Assembly: GCF_000237925.1 (NCBI RefSeq)
Contig: NC_031502.1
Location: forward strand, 124,001-188,000
Direction: 5' to 3'
DNA: 64,000 nt
Source: Schistosoma mansoni
Lineage: Eukaryota; Platyhelminthes; Trematoda; Strigeidida; Schistosomatidae
Shown here in pieces: positions 1-11,268 of this stretch (positions are counted from its first letter, which is position 1; every line of letters begins with the position of its first letter). The notes below the pieces were generated by a model. It was not told the DNA's origin. It made no database searches and saw nothing but the letters and a program-made list of their open reading frames with translations. The position numbers and the translations under genes were made by a program.

Positions 1-957
1 AAATACGGCTCGTGATATACTTGATAAACGTTCGGAGAAATCGATTCGAAAGAGTTTACCCAGAAATTCATCGTGTAACCTACTAAAGACACTCATTTAT
101 TTGCTATGACTGACTGATTCCAGGCTTATAAATCAGTTTGTGTCCTTCTGTGGAGCTAGGTAGTCCGATCGTCGAGGCTGCTTCCTTGCCATATCCGATA
201 ATGTCTTTCAGAATAGCTTAGTAAAGGACAGTGTAGATAACTTATGATTTTCATTCTGAAAGATGAAGTAGACTCAAAAAATTAAACTTCAGGTTCGTCC
301 TACGGAATAATTTGCAAAGTCCAGTCGAAGATTCCGAAAGATCCACTCTTACGCCTACGTTACACTGAGAAACATACGCTATTCACAACATGAAACGCTG
401 ACTTAGCATGAGGAAACGGTTTACTAGTTCTTTTTCTTTCTACTATAGCCTGAGTTCATGGTTTATTTGGTTTACCTAATTTTTTCCTGTTTTATACCTC
501 ATTCCAAAGGTTATATTGCATTGTTTCGTTGTTATGATTATTAACACAGAAAAGGTTATTTCTGTTTATGATTTTTGATTATTATTATTATTATTCAGAC
601 ATCTCTATTTTACCATGATGACAGTAACTCTTTCCACTTCACTGTTCATATACCTTTCAAGTATCATAAGTCTCTTTCTTTAGTAGATATTAACTTAGTA
701 AAATCATGATGAGAAATTTCGTTTAACAAATAAAAAGACTTCAAATACAATTATTCATTGACCTGCCATTTATCACACACTTACTATTAAGCAGCTTTGA
801 AAACGAAGTGGTAGAAAATAAATTACTTAGCTGAATTAACAGTCCCATTACTTGATAAATACATTTAACAGGTTAACCATCACAGACAATTAACACAACT
901 GTAAGTAACTAACGGTTTGAATTTTCCTATAAAAACCTTTTTAACTTAGTTATTTAT

Positions 958-1040
958 GTACAACGTAGAACTCGGGACATATGTGAGCCAGTTCAAGTTC
1001 CCATACCTAATCAGCAGTGAGGCATGAAATCAGTAAGATA
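958..1040 (-). mobile_element. Degenerate 3' tail of RTE-type LINE (subfamily A)
   Basis: On the minus strand this resembles the 3' terminus of the LINE copies ending at 19.73 and 62.08 kb. The shared pieces are the CAACGTAGAACT block, the CAGTTCAAGTT block and a CCATACC block. The usual CAGT-rich tail is missing and there are many substitutions, so it is an old, short remnant. Confidence 0.4.
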
Positions 1041-1979
1041 ATGGGAGGGAAATGGGTTCAATTACGATGGAAATTCAAATACAAAGATACAATCCAAGGG
1101 TAGTAAACGAGCTTACGACGAAAAATATGTGATGACAACCAACATAGGGTAAGGGAGGTAAGATGTATGAAACCGTTTTTGAGACATCACCTGATATCTC
1201 GAACATTAGGCTATGATTATTCAATGAATATCAACCGAGAAGTACGAAAGCAATTTGATTTGAGAAATACTAGAATATGAAATATCATGCCCACCAACAG
1301 TCGAGGTAGTTATTGTATTTCCTAACACAGTCAAACACTTAACCACGTTATATACATCCTCAGTGAAATTTTTAGTTTTTAGGGAGTGAAAGAAAAAGTC
1401 TAACCCAAAACCATACTCTCAAAACACAACCTATCTCTAGTCTCATAATCATAACCATATACTAAAAGACGATTAACTCCCACATGGATAATAGTAGCTG
1501 ATGATATACCGAAATGAGTAATGTGAAATTCAAAGAAAACCGAGAGCTATTAGACACAACTAGCATGCTCACGGAACAACTCAAGCAAACGTTAAGGAGG
1601 GAAAGAGGGCGACAACGCAGACAAGGAGGAAGTGTTTATTTTACCCTCCCCCCACATATCGACTATTTAGAGTGAAATCCGTAGAAACATTTGTGTAAAT
1701 TAATTAACAGATTGTTAGAACAACTGACTAGCTTATAAGATATCTGTCAGTAAGAGCGATCCAACTAAAACGCTTGTAACAAACAACCAGCAAATATTCG
1801 TAAAAAATACAAACGACTGGAAAATATAAAGTAAACAGTAAGTTATTTGGTTCTAATTACGAAAATGCAGATGTAAAGTGAGCGATACCACTAACGTTAA
1901 CTGAGAAAAATGTGGGGATTGCAAGCAAAGCTTTTAGTAGCTTGAACATGATAGTAATTCAGATTTATCTTATTCTAAG

Positions 1980-2058
1980 GTTATGCTTACCTTGGAATGT
2001 GGAAAGATGACACAAAAGCCGCTCCATTTAAAGATTGCGCCAGGTTTTCAAGGAACAG
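1980..2058 (+). other. Exon-like segment, gene unknown
   Basis: A 79-nt segment has an AG acceptor (TTCTAAG) before it and a strong donor (AACAG then GTAAATAA) after it. Two of its three plus frames are open; one reads GYAYLGMWKDD, the other VMLTLECGKMTQKP. I recognise neither and found no partner exons. A chance match is quite possible. Confidence 0.15.
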
Positions 2059-5000
2059 GTAAATAAATCAACACATTTTAAGAATACATGAACTTCTCAG
2101 TTAATTAATACAATCGGATTCCGATATCATATGTATATTTCAGCGCCAAATCGATGTGATTAGCGGCGAAAAATCTCCCAATATGGTCTTTAATTTATTC
2201 TTTTTCCAAACCTGTATTGCGGGGGATGATTCTATATTACGTAAAAGTATGGTAATGAGTCTGATTCCATAAGAATATGGTGCAAATAGAATTCATCTTG
2301 AAGGAAGATAATTAAGAAAGACAACTAGAGTAGTCTCAGGTCACATGAGTGAAAATCAAAGTACATGCAGGACCTTTCAGTTGTCATCCTCCAAAGGTAA
2401 GGATATAAGGTAAAGTGAACTGTGTTTAGTCCCGTTAATCCAATTTACCTTTCAGTGTGCCGAAAGAGATGTCGGTTATGCGTTAAACGTAAGAGAAACC
2501 CAGGAACTAAATACTCCACATGATAAACTAAAATCTAGATGTTGGCCATTTGATCTTTGTTTTTGAACATTAGTGCCAAAACCACCATTCGCTACGTTGT
2601 GATCTCGTAGCAAACTAATGTGTCACCTGCTAGAAGATAATAGGAATGTATCGAGGAGCCTCAGCTTGTCCTTACAAGAAAAGTCAATATTTTTTTCACC
2701 ATTTTGGTAGCATTCCACCGTACTTTACAAGCACATTAACATATCTAAAGCAGTGACATGCTGCCTGACCAATAATATTCTGGTAAATTACGGAAAACTT
2801 GTCAATCATCATTATACATTCAACTGGGCTAGGTGGACAAGAGCCAGCTGATAACCCTATATGTTGATTAAAATATAATCGATAAAATAGTTGATCATTT
2901 TATTAACTTGCAAAGGAATTACATTCCTAAACTGAAAGTTGTAATGTTCGTTTTATTAGACGAATGAAAACTCAGTTCACGTGCATCATATAGTGTGAAA
3001 CGAAGCAAGTCAACAACCCCTCAGTTTTCTACGTCACTGAGTAACAACGAGAAAATTTGAGAGCCAAAACCTCTCTCATTCAAAAAAAGGTTACAGTTTC
3101 CGTAAGGTAAATATACGGACAGTTTTCTTGTGGACAACACTCAAAACTTGTTTCATTGACTAGTATTCACGTTCCTGGTCAACTTCAAGCTCAAAATTGA
3201 TGACAGAATTTTTCAGACAGTCAGATTTAATAACCTGACAGATCCATAGATTCTGCTAAATTATTGTAATCTTTTTATTATTATTGTTCTCTGAGTATTA
3301 TTCATTCTCGGATTGTTCAGTAGTTGACGGTAATTCGTCTTGGTTATTTTAGGCAGGTACATACACTTTCAACATAAGTCAGATAAAAAATTCTGAGCAC
3401 TGCTGAACATATTGTATTTGGAATCCCTAAAAGCGTGGATAATAAGTACAAAGGAACCATTTTTGCATACAAAGCCCATTAGGTCGTAGGCTTATTTTCC
3501 TTCCATTTCGATGGCTGTTTGCAGATGCAGGGGTAAGTCGGACGAGAGGTGTGGGTGAACAAACCAATGTGTACAATCACGATAAATATTCATTGGGGGG
3601 CTGAGCTGAAGGTAAGCGCACACTAAGTGATCGAAAGGTTTTCTAACTACAGTGCCTTTGGTTGCAAATAATGGATGTTATTACTCAAATCGTTCACTCT
3701 GTCGCAGGTACCTCCATGCTTATTCATAAGATACCAGAACTCAATATTCAGCAATTTCATTTCTTCTCGAATCTCATTCTGTATGCCTAATGTCTCCCGT
3801 TACTAATGACAACATTGATAATTCTACTGTAATGTCATTTGTCTCGTTAATAAATCATTTCTTTTTGATATAACATGCAAACATAAACCGGTTCATGTAT
3901 GCACCATGTTCTTCTTTGTTTATGACCGACACTTTCGATGGTGGAAGGCAGAGAAACTCAATGCATACATTATCTTCCTTTTGAAACTTGTCAGTAATTT
4001 CAAATTCAGTCCATTGAACAGGAGGAAGTTAGTTAATTTCGATTATTAGTAATTATTTGTAATAACATGCTGTAGTTACTGGACGGTCTAGCATTTATCA
4101 TCACTTTATAGATAATGCGTTGGCGTGGGAAGGAGTAGGTACTTGAATCAACTACTAATGTCAACATCAACACTAGAATATAAGCGCACCCACCAACTGA
4201 CGAATTGTGAGCCAAACCTCAAAACACACACTGAATTCCATTAATAAACACTTCACCAGTAAATTTCGATAGAACACCATCCATAACTAATTAAGCAACT
4301 TTGTGCTTCATCTCATCACTGGATTGCATTGATGTATTACTCAATTTCAATATGAATGCTAAACCATTGAGAAGCCTTTTATTGTTTCATATTGTTCTAT
4401 TTCAAAATATGATCGATGAACTGTGAACCATTCTGTTATTTTATTCTGTACAAATGTCGCTTTGCTATACCGGAAACTACATTGTGATGTTAAGAATGAT
4501 TTTATGGTTGAAATATAGGTGCTCTTTCCTACTAATCTCATGACTTGCTTCGTTTACTAGAACTTCCTTGTACTTACAACTTCGTCTTTTCATTGACTAG
4601 TGTTTACGTTTCTGGTCAAATTCCAACTCATAATTGATTATAGAACTTCCCAGACAGTCAGACTGAATTCTTACCTTTGATCTTTTTTTCTCGACTTCAA
4701 ACTGATAATCATATTATCTTCACTACTTATTCTTCCGAAAAATTCTCGCCGTGTTTTGAGATATCGTAATGATTGAGTTTCGAACATGTGATGCATAAGG
4801 CATTATCACACCTAAGTTAATGGACGATTGTTGCTTTGCGTCGTTGATTGTTTTATGTCAGACATTTAAACCTTCAGTTGCCGGATCAATAGTTTAGAGA
4901 TTATGAGCTTCGTTCTAATTTCGCAAGCGAGATTATGGATCAGCACACAAGTGACGAAACGGCCGTTCAAAGCTTCCAGATTTACAGTAGTCGTCTCACA

Positions 5001-5992
5001 TTGTTACATCTCAGTGAAATCATGAACAGATCAATCTCCACAACCTGATATGACAAAATAAATCTGTTTGAACAATTTATTTCAACTTCTGAACACTCAG
5101 TATCCCTTAGTGTGTCAAATATCAACTGAACAATATGTGTAATTCAATAAGTCAGTTAGAGTGAACGTTATGCACATATTGGCTTGCAAAAAACAAATAA
5201 ACAAGCTTGAAATCAGGAATATTCACTTTCTCGTTTTACATTTTCATTACTTCTTCCCAAGTAGATGGTCTACAACACTAAGATTCGGGATCACTCGAAA
5301 ATCAGTAGTTGTATACATCCAACATTTCTATACAGTTCCCCTCACTCAACTGGTTGACATAACGAATCGCGACTTCATTCGGGCTAAAGAAACAAGTACC
5401 ATGAATTACCACCAGTGATCAAACTTCTCGAACAGGGATAAATCCAACTTATTGAATGAACATTTTATAGCTAAGTGATCCGTAGAAAACAGTCGACAGT
5501 ATACACGCACAGATATCGAAAAAAAGCAAGTGAACTTCATCTGCACAGAATTCGGCTGCAACGTGGTGCAAACGAAAACTAGAAATAGAAATTATCATAA
5601 GTGTACATAGTAACTCCAGTTAATATATATTACGATTGAAAAAATGGGTAAATGTGTTTATCGGGTTCGCGTTGTAATTTGTGAAACGGGGGAAATGGGT
5701 TTAGATAAAAAGAGACATTTGCACCAATCACAAATTAACTCAGGAAACCCACAGTTCAGCGTTATTGCCCCATCCCTGTTGCCTGTTTTTCCTAGTCACC
5801 TCTTATGCACTGACTTAGTCACTCAAAACTGGCCGTTTTAATTAAATAGACTAGTTGGTTATCCGAATATAGTCGTTTACCGCGGATATGGTTTATATGT
5901 TGCGTCAGTCATTTACATCGTACATCAATTCTGAACATATAGTCACCCACTTTCCTTAAGGTGACACCTACCCCTTAAGCAGGCCTATATTG

Positions 5993-6400
5993 TCAAACGT
6001 TTCCTATATACACTGGTAACGCATTAGGAAACTCATGTTCAATTATCATCACCTTCGGTTCATATCCTTTGTCTTCTTCATTGTGGCTACATGCTATCAA
6101 ACGAAGTCTGGGTCTTCCTTCCGAACATTGACTCAGCTGAAGAGACACCGTTAGATGAGGCCGCACTCGGGGCCATTGCGCATGCTCATACGAAGTTCTG
6201 GATGACCTCCCCCGTCGTGCCCTCCCCTGGAGACTTGATAAAGGCTCTCTTGAAGGCCTCAACAAAAACCTCACTTCGACCGTTCGACTGGAGATGTAAG
6301 TATGGTGACAGAATATGTGTGACTGTGTTCTTCAAGCAAAAGTTCAAGAATGAAATATCTTTGTTTGGGAAACGTCTAACTATGCGCAGATACGGCTAGC
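5993..6400. other. Overlapping ORFs on both strands, likely old repeat
   Basis: A plus frame of 102 codons (6091-6399) overlaps a minus frame of 93 codons (5993-6274). The stretch is richer in G+C than its surroundings, like many transposon pieces here. The minus frame reads HLTVSLQLSQCSEGRPRLRL. No domain is recognised on either strand and no splice-site set supports a host exon. It most likely belongs to an unclassified mobile element. Confidence 0.25.
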
Positions 6401-6596
6401 ACAAACAGTTAACCACGAGTTTCAGATTAAAGCCAACATGACACTTAGTGATGTCCACCCCGCTGCTACTAAACTTTACGTCAATACCTCGACTCAAAAG
6501 CCGTGAAAGCACCTGTCCATGGCAAGCACCTGAGCGAAGAACATCTCGCTTGACCTTGACTGGAACGGCAATTTGCGAGGTATCCAGTGAACTGTT

Positions 6597-6670
6597 TACC
6601 CGAGTAGCCTAATGGATAAGCCTCTGCCTCCCTACTGTTTGCTAAATGGCTTATTCTAGGATTTAATGAC
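6597..6670 (+). repeat. tRNA-like remnant, probably dead SINE head
   Basis: The stretch contains TAGCCTAATGGATAAG, close to the A box of arginine-type tRNAs, then a CTCTGCCTCC anticodon-arm-like segment. A later TTCTAGGATTT is a poor B box. The cloverleaf is not intact, so this is at best a decayed tRNA or tRNA-derived SINE head. Confidence 0.25.
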
Positions 6671-6715
6671 ATCTCACCAGCCCTTTACAGAAAACTAAAC
6701 GACTGCCTCATTATC

Positions 6716-6830
6716 AATCAGTCAGCTACAGCGTTGAACCAGGGACACATACGCATCGTCCCAAACTGCCACCACATGAACACCAAATCCATAGTAGTTA
6801 GTTCAACGGTAGTAATATATTAAAGGAAAA
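6716..6830 (-). mobile_element. 3' tail of RTE-type LINE (subfamily B)
   Basis: A short 3'-end fragment. It begins with the AATCAGTCAGCTACAGCG terminus and continues with a diverged version of the CACATATGCATCGGTCC block found at 8.7, 21.0 and (opposite strand) 54.8 kb. It carries no coding sequence. Confidence 0.55.
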
Positions 6831-7689
6831 TTGTGTGGAGATACAAGCTTGTGGTTCGACTGTCCACACCATCTTAGAATACGCACTCACCTATGACCAA
6901 TACAAAACAATGTTTAGAATTATTGAGTTAGCTAGACAACGGCATGCATGCGAGCCGTGTTTTAACCGAATGCTGTGAACGACCTTACTGCACACTAAAA
7001 ATTAGAGGGTAATAAGTTAACGGTACTAAGAGTTTTCACTGTTTGTTCGCGCTGCAGAAGCTTGGTTTCTAAGGACGACGAGCTCCCACTGTAATCCCCT
7101 CTTATTGTTGAACGCGCTGGTGGCGTTGCTTACAAAACATAGCTCCTGTCCGGTACATTACTCACAATTTACTGTTAAACCAGACAGATTGCAAGTTAGC
7201 TAAATGTCCGATTGAGTCCAGTCCAACAAGTGCAGACTAACTAGCACCTCACTATTTTCACAACTCATTTCATCGCATACCTCCGTTTCAGAATAACATC
7301 ATTTCCTAGTCCCCGTTTCCACTTTCATTGAGACATTACACTCACTTCGACTTTATTTCTTTCACTTTTCATTTAGACTTATTTACGTACTATACTTAAG
7401 GCATACGCACTGCATCTAAAAGTTGGGTAAGGCCATCTATGCGAAAACAATAAAATACCGGAAGTCAATGCGATACACTGTTTAGACCGTCTTGTGAGTA
7501 TTTGAGTGTACAAGGCCCAGAGCCATGAATACGACAAAAATAAGATGCTGATAAAGACCGAACACACCATAGGACTTCTAACACGGCAGCTAGCTAAACT
7601 AAGCAAGCACAACATAGTGACCGGCAAAATTACTAGAACAAGACAGACCTTCATACACAGAATTTCCCTTAATGCTAGCGATCCAAGAA

Positions 7690-8600
7690 AATGAGAACAA
7701 TGAAAGTATGTGAAAATAAAATTATTCTGATAAAATATATAAACGTATGTACAATAATCTAAATGTCATTTACGAAATGCAACCGTCACTGCAAATTTTA
7801 TGCCACATTGTAAGGACGTATATCCAGATGAACGATGAAGCATCAGCATTGATTCATGTTGACTGTGAACACATAAAACTCCAAACCGCCTTTGTATCGA
7901 CTTTTTCTATCGGCACCAAATGGGATTCTGGTAGAGTAAATTCTTTACAAATAAAATCTTTACACAAAGCAGTAGAAGAAAACCCGATTAATTTTGATAT
8001 AAATGAAAGACTTATTGTAGGACGGAAACTAAAAATAGTGGGGATATTTCGTAGGAAGTGGGTTTGAAAGATCAGAAAAAAAGATCATGATTGAAATAAG
8101 CAATTAACATTAGCAAGTGTAGTGGAAGAATCCATATCGGAAACAAACGAATACGTTGAGGGCATCAAGCGAAATTCACGTAAACGATATTTGCAGATAG
8201 TAGTAAATAGAAAAAAAGGATTATCAGTATGCAAAATTAAAAACATAAACATGAACTGAATACGTAAAAAAGATTACAAAGCTGTATACCTTAAAGATCT
8301 ATGATTTTGAAGGAAGCACAAAAATATATTAAGAAAAAGTTTAATTACAAAAATGGAATATATGTAGATGTATACTTCAGTAGAAGGCATCGAATTAAAA
8401 TCAGTAAGAAACAGACTCCTACGATAGCAAATGAAGTGAATGAAGAGAGAAAGCGGAACATTTTTATAAAATTAATTTTTCATTCAAAAAGTAAACCACC
8501 ATCACTTACAAACAGACGAAGACGAATAAATATGATATAGGCACAAAAAAATATATACTAAAACATATAACGTTAAGCATTAATCTGACCAATATTAAGT
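7690..8600 (+). other. Strongly A-rich island with two open frames
   Basis: About 900 bp are strongly A-rich on the plus strand compared with the flanks. Two frames stand out. One is 106 codons (7747-8067), starting MYNNLNVIYEMQ and ending in a basic RRKWV. The other is 79 codons (8301-8540), lysine- and arginine-rich. Between them all frames are soon closed. No family is recognised. A decayed element of foreign composition is more likely than a live gene. Confidence 0.3.
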
Positions 8601-8696
8601 AATCTTTAAAATTAATTTAGATTAGTAGGTGCCAAAGGCTAACTGATTATACATAATGATTTCTTCATAGGATAAAATTAGGTGTATCGCTCAAAT

Positions 8697-10085
8697 AGAC
8701 AGTCAGTCAGCTACAACGTAGGACCAGGCACACATATGCATCGGTCCAAGTTGCCATACCTCGTTAGCACAACAAGATCAACACCGGATTCATAGAAATA
8801 GTTAGTTTAGTGGCGGTAGTATATAAAAGATAGATTTTATATAATGATGTAGAATAGGAAGGAAGAAAGTTATGAAGCAATTTTAATCTCAAGGTTTAAG
8901 GGAAGATAAAGAGTGTATACACTTACGCCATTGTATTCGATTGTGAGCCATGTCACGCGGAGTCTTCAACCATTGGTTACGAAAGTCACGTGGACCCCAA
9001 CCAAAGAGTCTGCATCTACCAACATGGCTCAGACTAGAAGTTAGTAACTTCATGCCCTGGTACGGCCGAGAGTGGGGAGAGTCCGCTCTTCCTCCCAAAA
9101 TGCTCTCACATGGCCAGCGAATATATAGCCTCTGCCACAAAAGTCCTACTCACTGCCTTCTCGTGGCACCGGTGTTCTTCACGAAATTGAGAGGACGAAA
9201 AGCGAATGTCCGGCGATTTAACCGGGTTGGTGGACAAGGCGAGTCCACCCAGGGTAGTTGGAAAACCCTGATTCCAAACCAATGGTGCACATGGGCTCCA
9301 GTATCCTGAAGGAACGAATGGCGTATGAACCAACTGTTGGTCACCGGCTACCATGGGGCTGCATCTCCTTACGATGCTCCACTGCCTTGTGGACTAGACC
9401 TTAAGGTCAAAGGCTCTGGATGTGGTCCCCTAAGAAGACCACCTGTTTCGGTGTGGGCACCTGGGCAGTGTCACAGCACTCAAGCAAATCGAATGAGATT
9501 TGTATGGCGCATATGTATCATGCTCTGATGCCACGTTTTGGTTTAGCCGCCTCTAACTACGTTCCAACCATCCCCAATTCTAGTCAACATTGTGCGTCGT
9601 GGTAATCAGTGTTCAGGCATACGTAACATGTGACACCTCAGTCGATGAAGATCCGCGACCTCATCAACTGGTTTATCATTCCCTAATACCCTGCGTCTAA
9701 CCTCACTAATACTTACCCGGTGATCCCAGGAGATGCAAGCAATATTTCCAAGATATCTGTGGTCAAATACTAGTAACTTACAAGTATTTTCTACTCTTAA
9801 TGGCCATGTTTCACAGCCGTAAAATAGAACAGAGAGAACTGCTGCTCAGTATACTTGTTCCTTAATTGATAGACGGATATCTCGCTTTCGCCATAGATGA
9901 CGTAAGTTGGCAAAAGCTAAACGAGCCTTTTGAATCCGTGCTGAGATTTCGTCAGACACCAACCCATTAGGGCTGATCAGACTTCCAAGATAAGTGAAGT
10001 TGTCGACGCGTTCGACTACTTCACTACCTATCCTTAGTTCAGGTGTTGATGCAGGCCAGTTCTGAAGCAACAATTTACATTTAGA
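8697..10085 (-). mobile_element. RTE-type LINE, 5'-truncated, split by repeat A
   Basis: Read on the minus strand, a reverse-transcriptase C-terminal region starts near 10085 with a KCK-LLLQNW block. [17 protein letters not shown] motif and the LRHLWRKRDIRLS segment follow. This matches the longer copy at 19.7-20.9 kb. The 3' part (8697-9054) carries the DMAHNRIQWRKC segment and the subfamily B tail. Repeat A at 9055-9518 interrupts it. The frame is broken in several places and the RT catalytic core is absent. Its 5' edge abuts the candidate last LENG8-like exon. Confidence 0.8.
9055..9518 (+). repeat. Repeat A copy 1, nested in a LINE
   Basis: It begins with the CCCTGGTACGG start shared by the copies at 39.33 and 49.19 kb and ends inside the GGCGCATATGTAT block, so the A-rich 3' tail is missing. 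CATG flanks both sides (9051-9054 and 9519-9522). Removing the insert restores the LINE sequence CTTCATGCTCTGATG seen uninterrupted, on the other strand, near 54.52 kb. The minus strand is fairly open but I see no known domain. Confidence 0.7.
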
Positions 10086-10183
10086 TAGGACTTAAATATT
10101 AATGCGTTTACGCTTTCAACACATCTGACACTATCTATTGGTGAAAATCCATAAAGTTCCAAATATTTGTTGCCTAAAATGTC
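10034..10183 (-). CDS. Candidate last coding exon of LENG8-like gene
   Basis: After an acceptor CTATTAG, a phase-0 frame of 49 codons runs to a TAA at 10034-10036. It begins DILGNKYLELYGF and contains VRCVESVNALIF. This loosely resembles the vertebrate LENG8 end, where a FLEPLGL segment is followed by IDCRLSL. Phase fits the end of the exon at 11045. About 20 expected residues (the FRPALPV region of human LENG8) are not accounted for. The last 15 or so codons and the stop lie in LINE sequence. The match is weak and could be chance. Confidence 0.3.
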   Translation of the reverse strand, partial: DILGNKYLELYGFSPIDSVRCVESVNALIFKSYLNVNCCFRTGLHQHLN

Positions 10184-10555
10184 CTAATAGAGTAGTTTTT
10201 CTTTACAAAAATAACTACATGTGGACAGTTTTGGTGTTGTATATTTTTGTAATTCTAGTATGATCTCGTTACGTAAGGAAACATTTCCGATTGAAACTTT
10301 ATCAAGATTACAACATTGACTATTAAGAAAACAACCACTTCAAAGCTGTTAAACCTAAATAGAAACTATATTGAGGGCGCTGAACTTTGTAATGACTGCA
10401 ATCGATTCAATCAGAAGAAATTTTAATAGCACCATTAAAACTATCATTATTTTGTGTTGTGATGATGACTACTGTCATAGACATTCCCAGAATCAATCAA
10501 AATCATTAATAATTAATAGCAGTAGCTATAATGAAAAACAGCTAGTGATATGGAT

Positions 10556-10867
10556 GTGGAGTGTCCACCTAGGGGAGTTGGAAAACCCTGATTCCAAACC
10601 AGTATCCTGATGGAACGAATGGCGTATGAATCAATCGTCGGTCACCGGCTACCATGGGATTGCATCTCCTCACGATGCTCAACTGCCTTGTGGATTAAAC
10701 CTTTAGGTCAAAGGCTCCGGGTGTGGCCCCCTAAGAAAACTACCTGTTTCAGTTTGAGAACCCGGGCAGTATAACAGCCCTCACACAAATCAAATGAGAT
10801 TTGTGTGGCGCATATGTATCTGGTGCTTCCTTGTAGCAATATTTATGTGTTTAAATAAAATAAAAAA
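10556..10867 (+). repeat. Repeat A copy 2, 5'-truncated
   Basis: It starts within repeat A at the TCCACCTAGG block and ends with the typical TTTATGTGTTTAAATAAAAT A-rich terminus. A small internal stretch is missing relative to other copies. Truncation at the 5' side with a kept 3' tail fits retroposition. Confidence 0.65.
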
Positions 10868-11044
10868 TTGATAAAACAATAGTGAAAAAACGATCCATTC
10901 CCTGAACGACCGTAAATAAACTTATATGATTAAGTATACCTTTTTCTTTCCTTTAACGCTAGAAACAATCCTACCATTAGTGATTCTAATAATACCACCT
11001 ACACGTTATAAAACTACTATGACAAATCACAACACAACGTACAC

Positions 11045-11268
11045 CTTAAACATTAGTCTGATAGCCTCTTTTCTTTCACGATCAACAAACCAGTTTACAA
11101 CATGCTTGCATCGTAAAGGAGGTTGTTGATCATCATTAGTTGGATAAAGAAGTTGGAAAAAACGATGATAATTACTCAACGACCACGCTGACCGGAGTTT
11201 TAAAGCAAATGAAATACATGGATTAGTTTTGTGAGTTGGACGTAAACCAGCCATGATAGTATTGATAC
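11045..11268 (-). CDS. LENG8: LENG8-like exon 9, SAC3/GANP C-terminal part
   Basis: It completes a Gly codon and reads [20 protein letters not shown], then [17 protein letters not shown] and [19 protein letters not shown]. Human has ALALRTAWALGNYHRFFRL and KFADRERKVALKAMIK. It ends in phase 0 at a GTGTAC donor. About 50 residues of the family C-terminus should follow. Confidence 0.93.

Larger units (their letters stand above)
1..5990. other. No recognised gene, AT-rich flank
   Basis: Apart from a LINE tail remnant near 0.96-1.04 kb and one weak exon-like stretch near 2 kb, I see no gene here. The open frames are short (60-85 codons), lack family motifs and are not joined by convincing splice sites. 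It could be sequence downstream of the LENG8-like gene or an intron of another gene reaching in from the left. Confidence 0.5.

Noticed and set aside
9051-9522. DNA transposon insertion suggested by the 4-bp CATG duplication
   Set aside because: Other copies of the same repeat have A-rich tails and 7- or 11-bp duplications; this copy has simply lost its tail, so the CATG may be partly coincidence.
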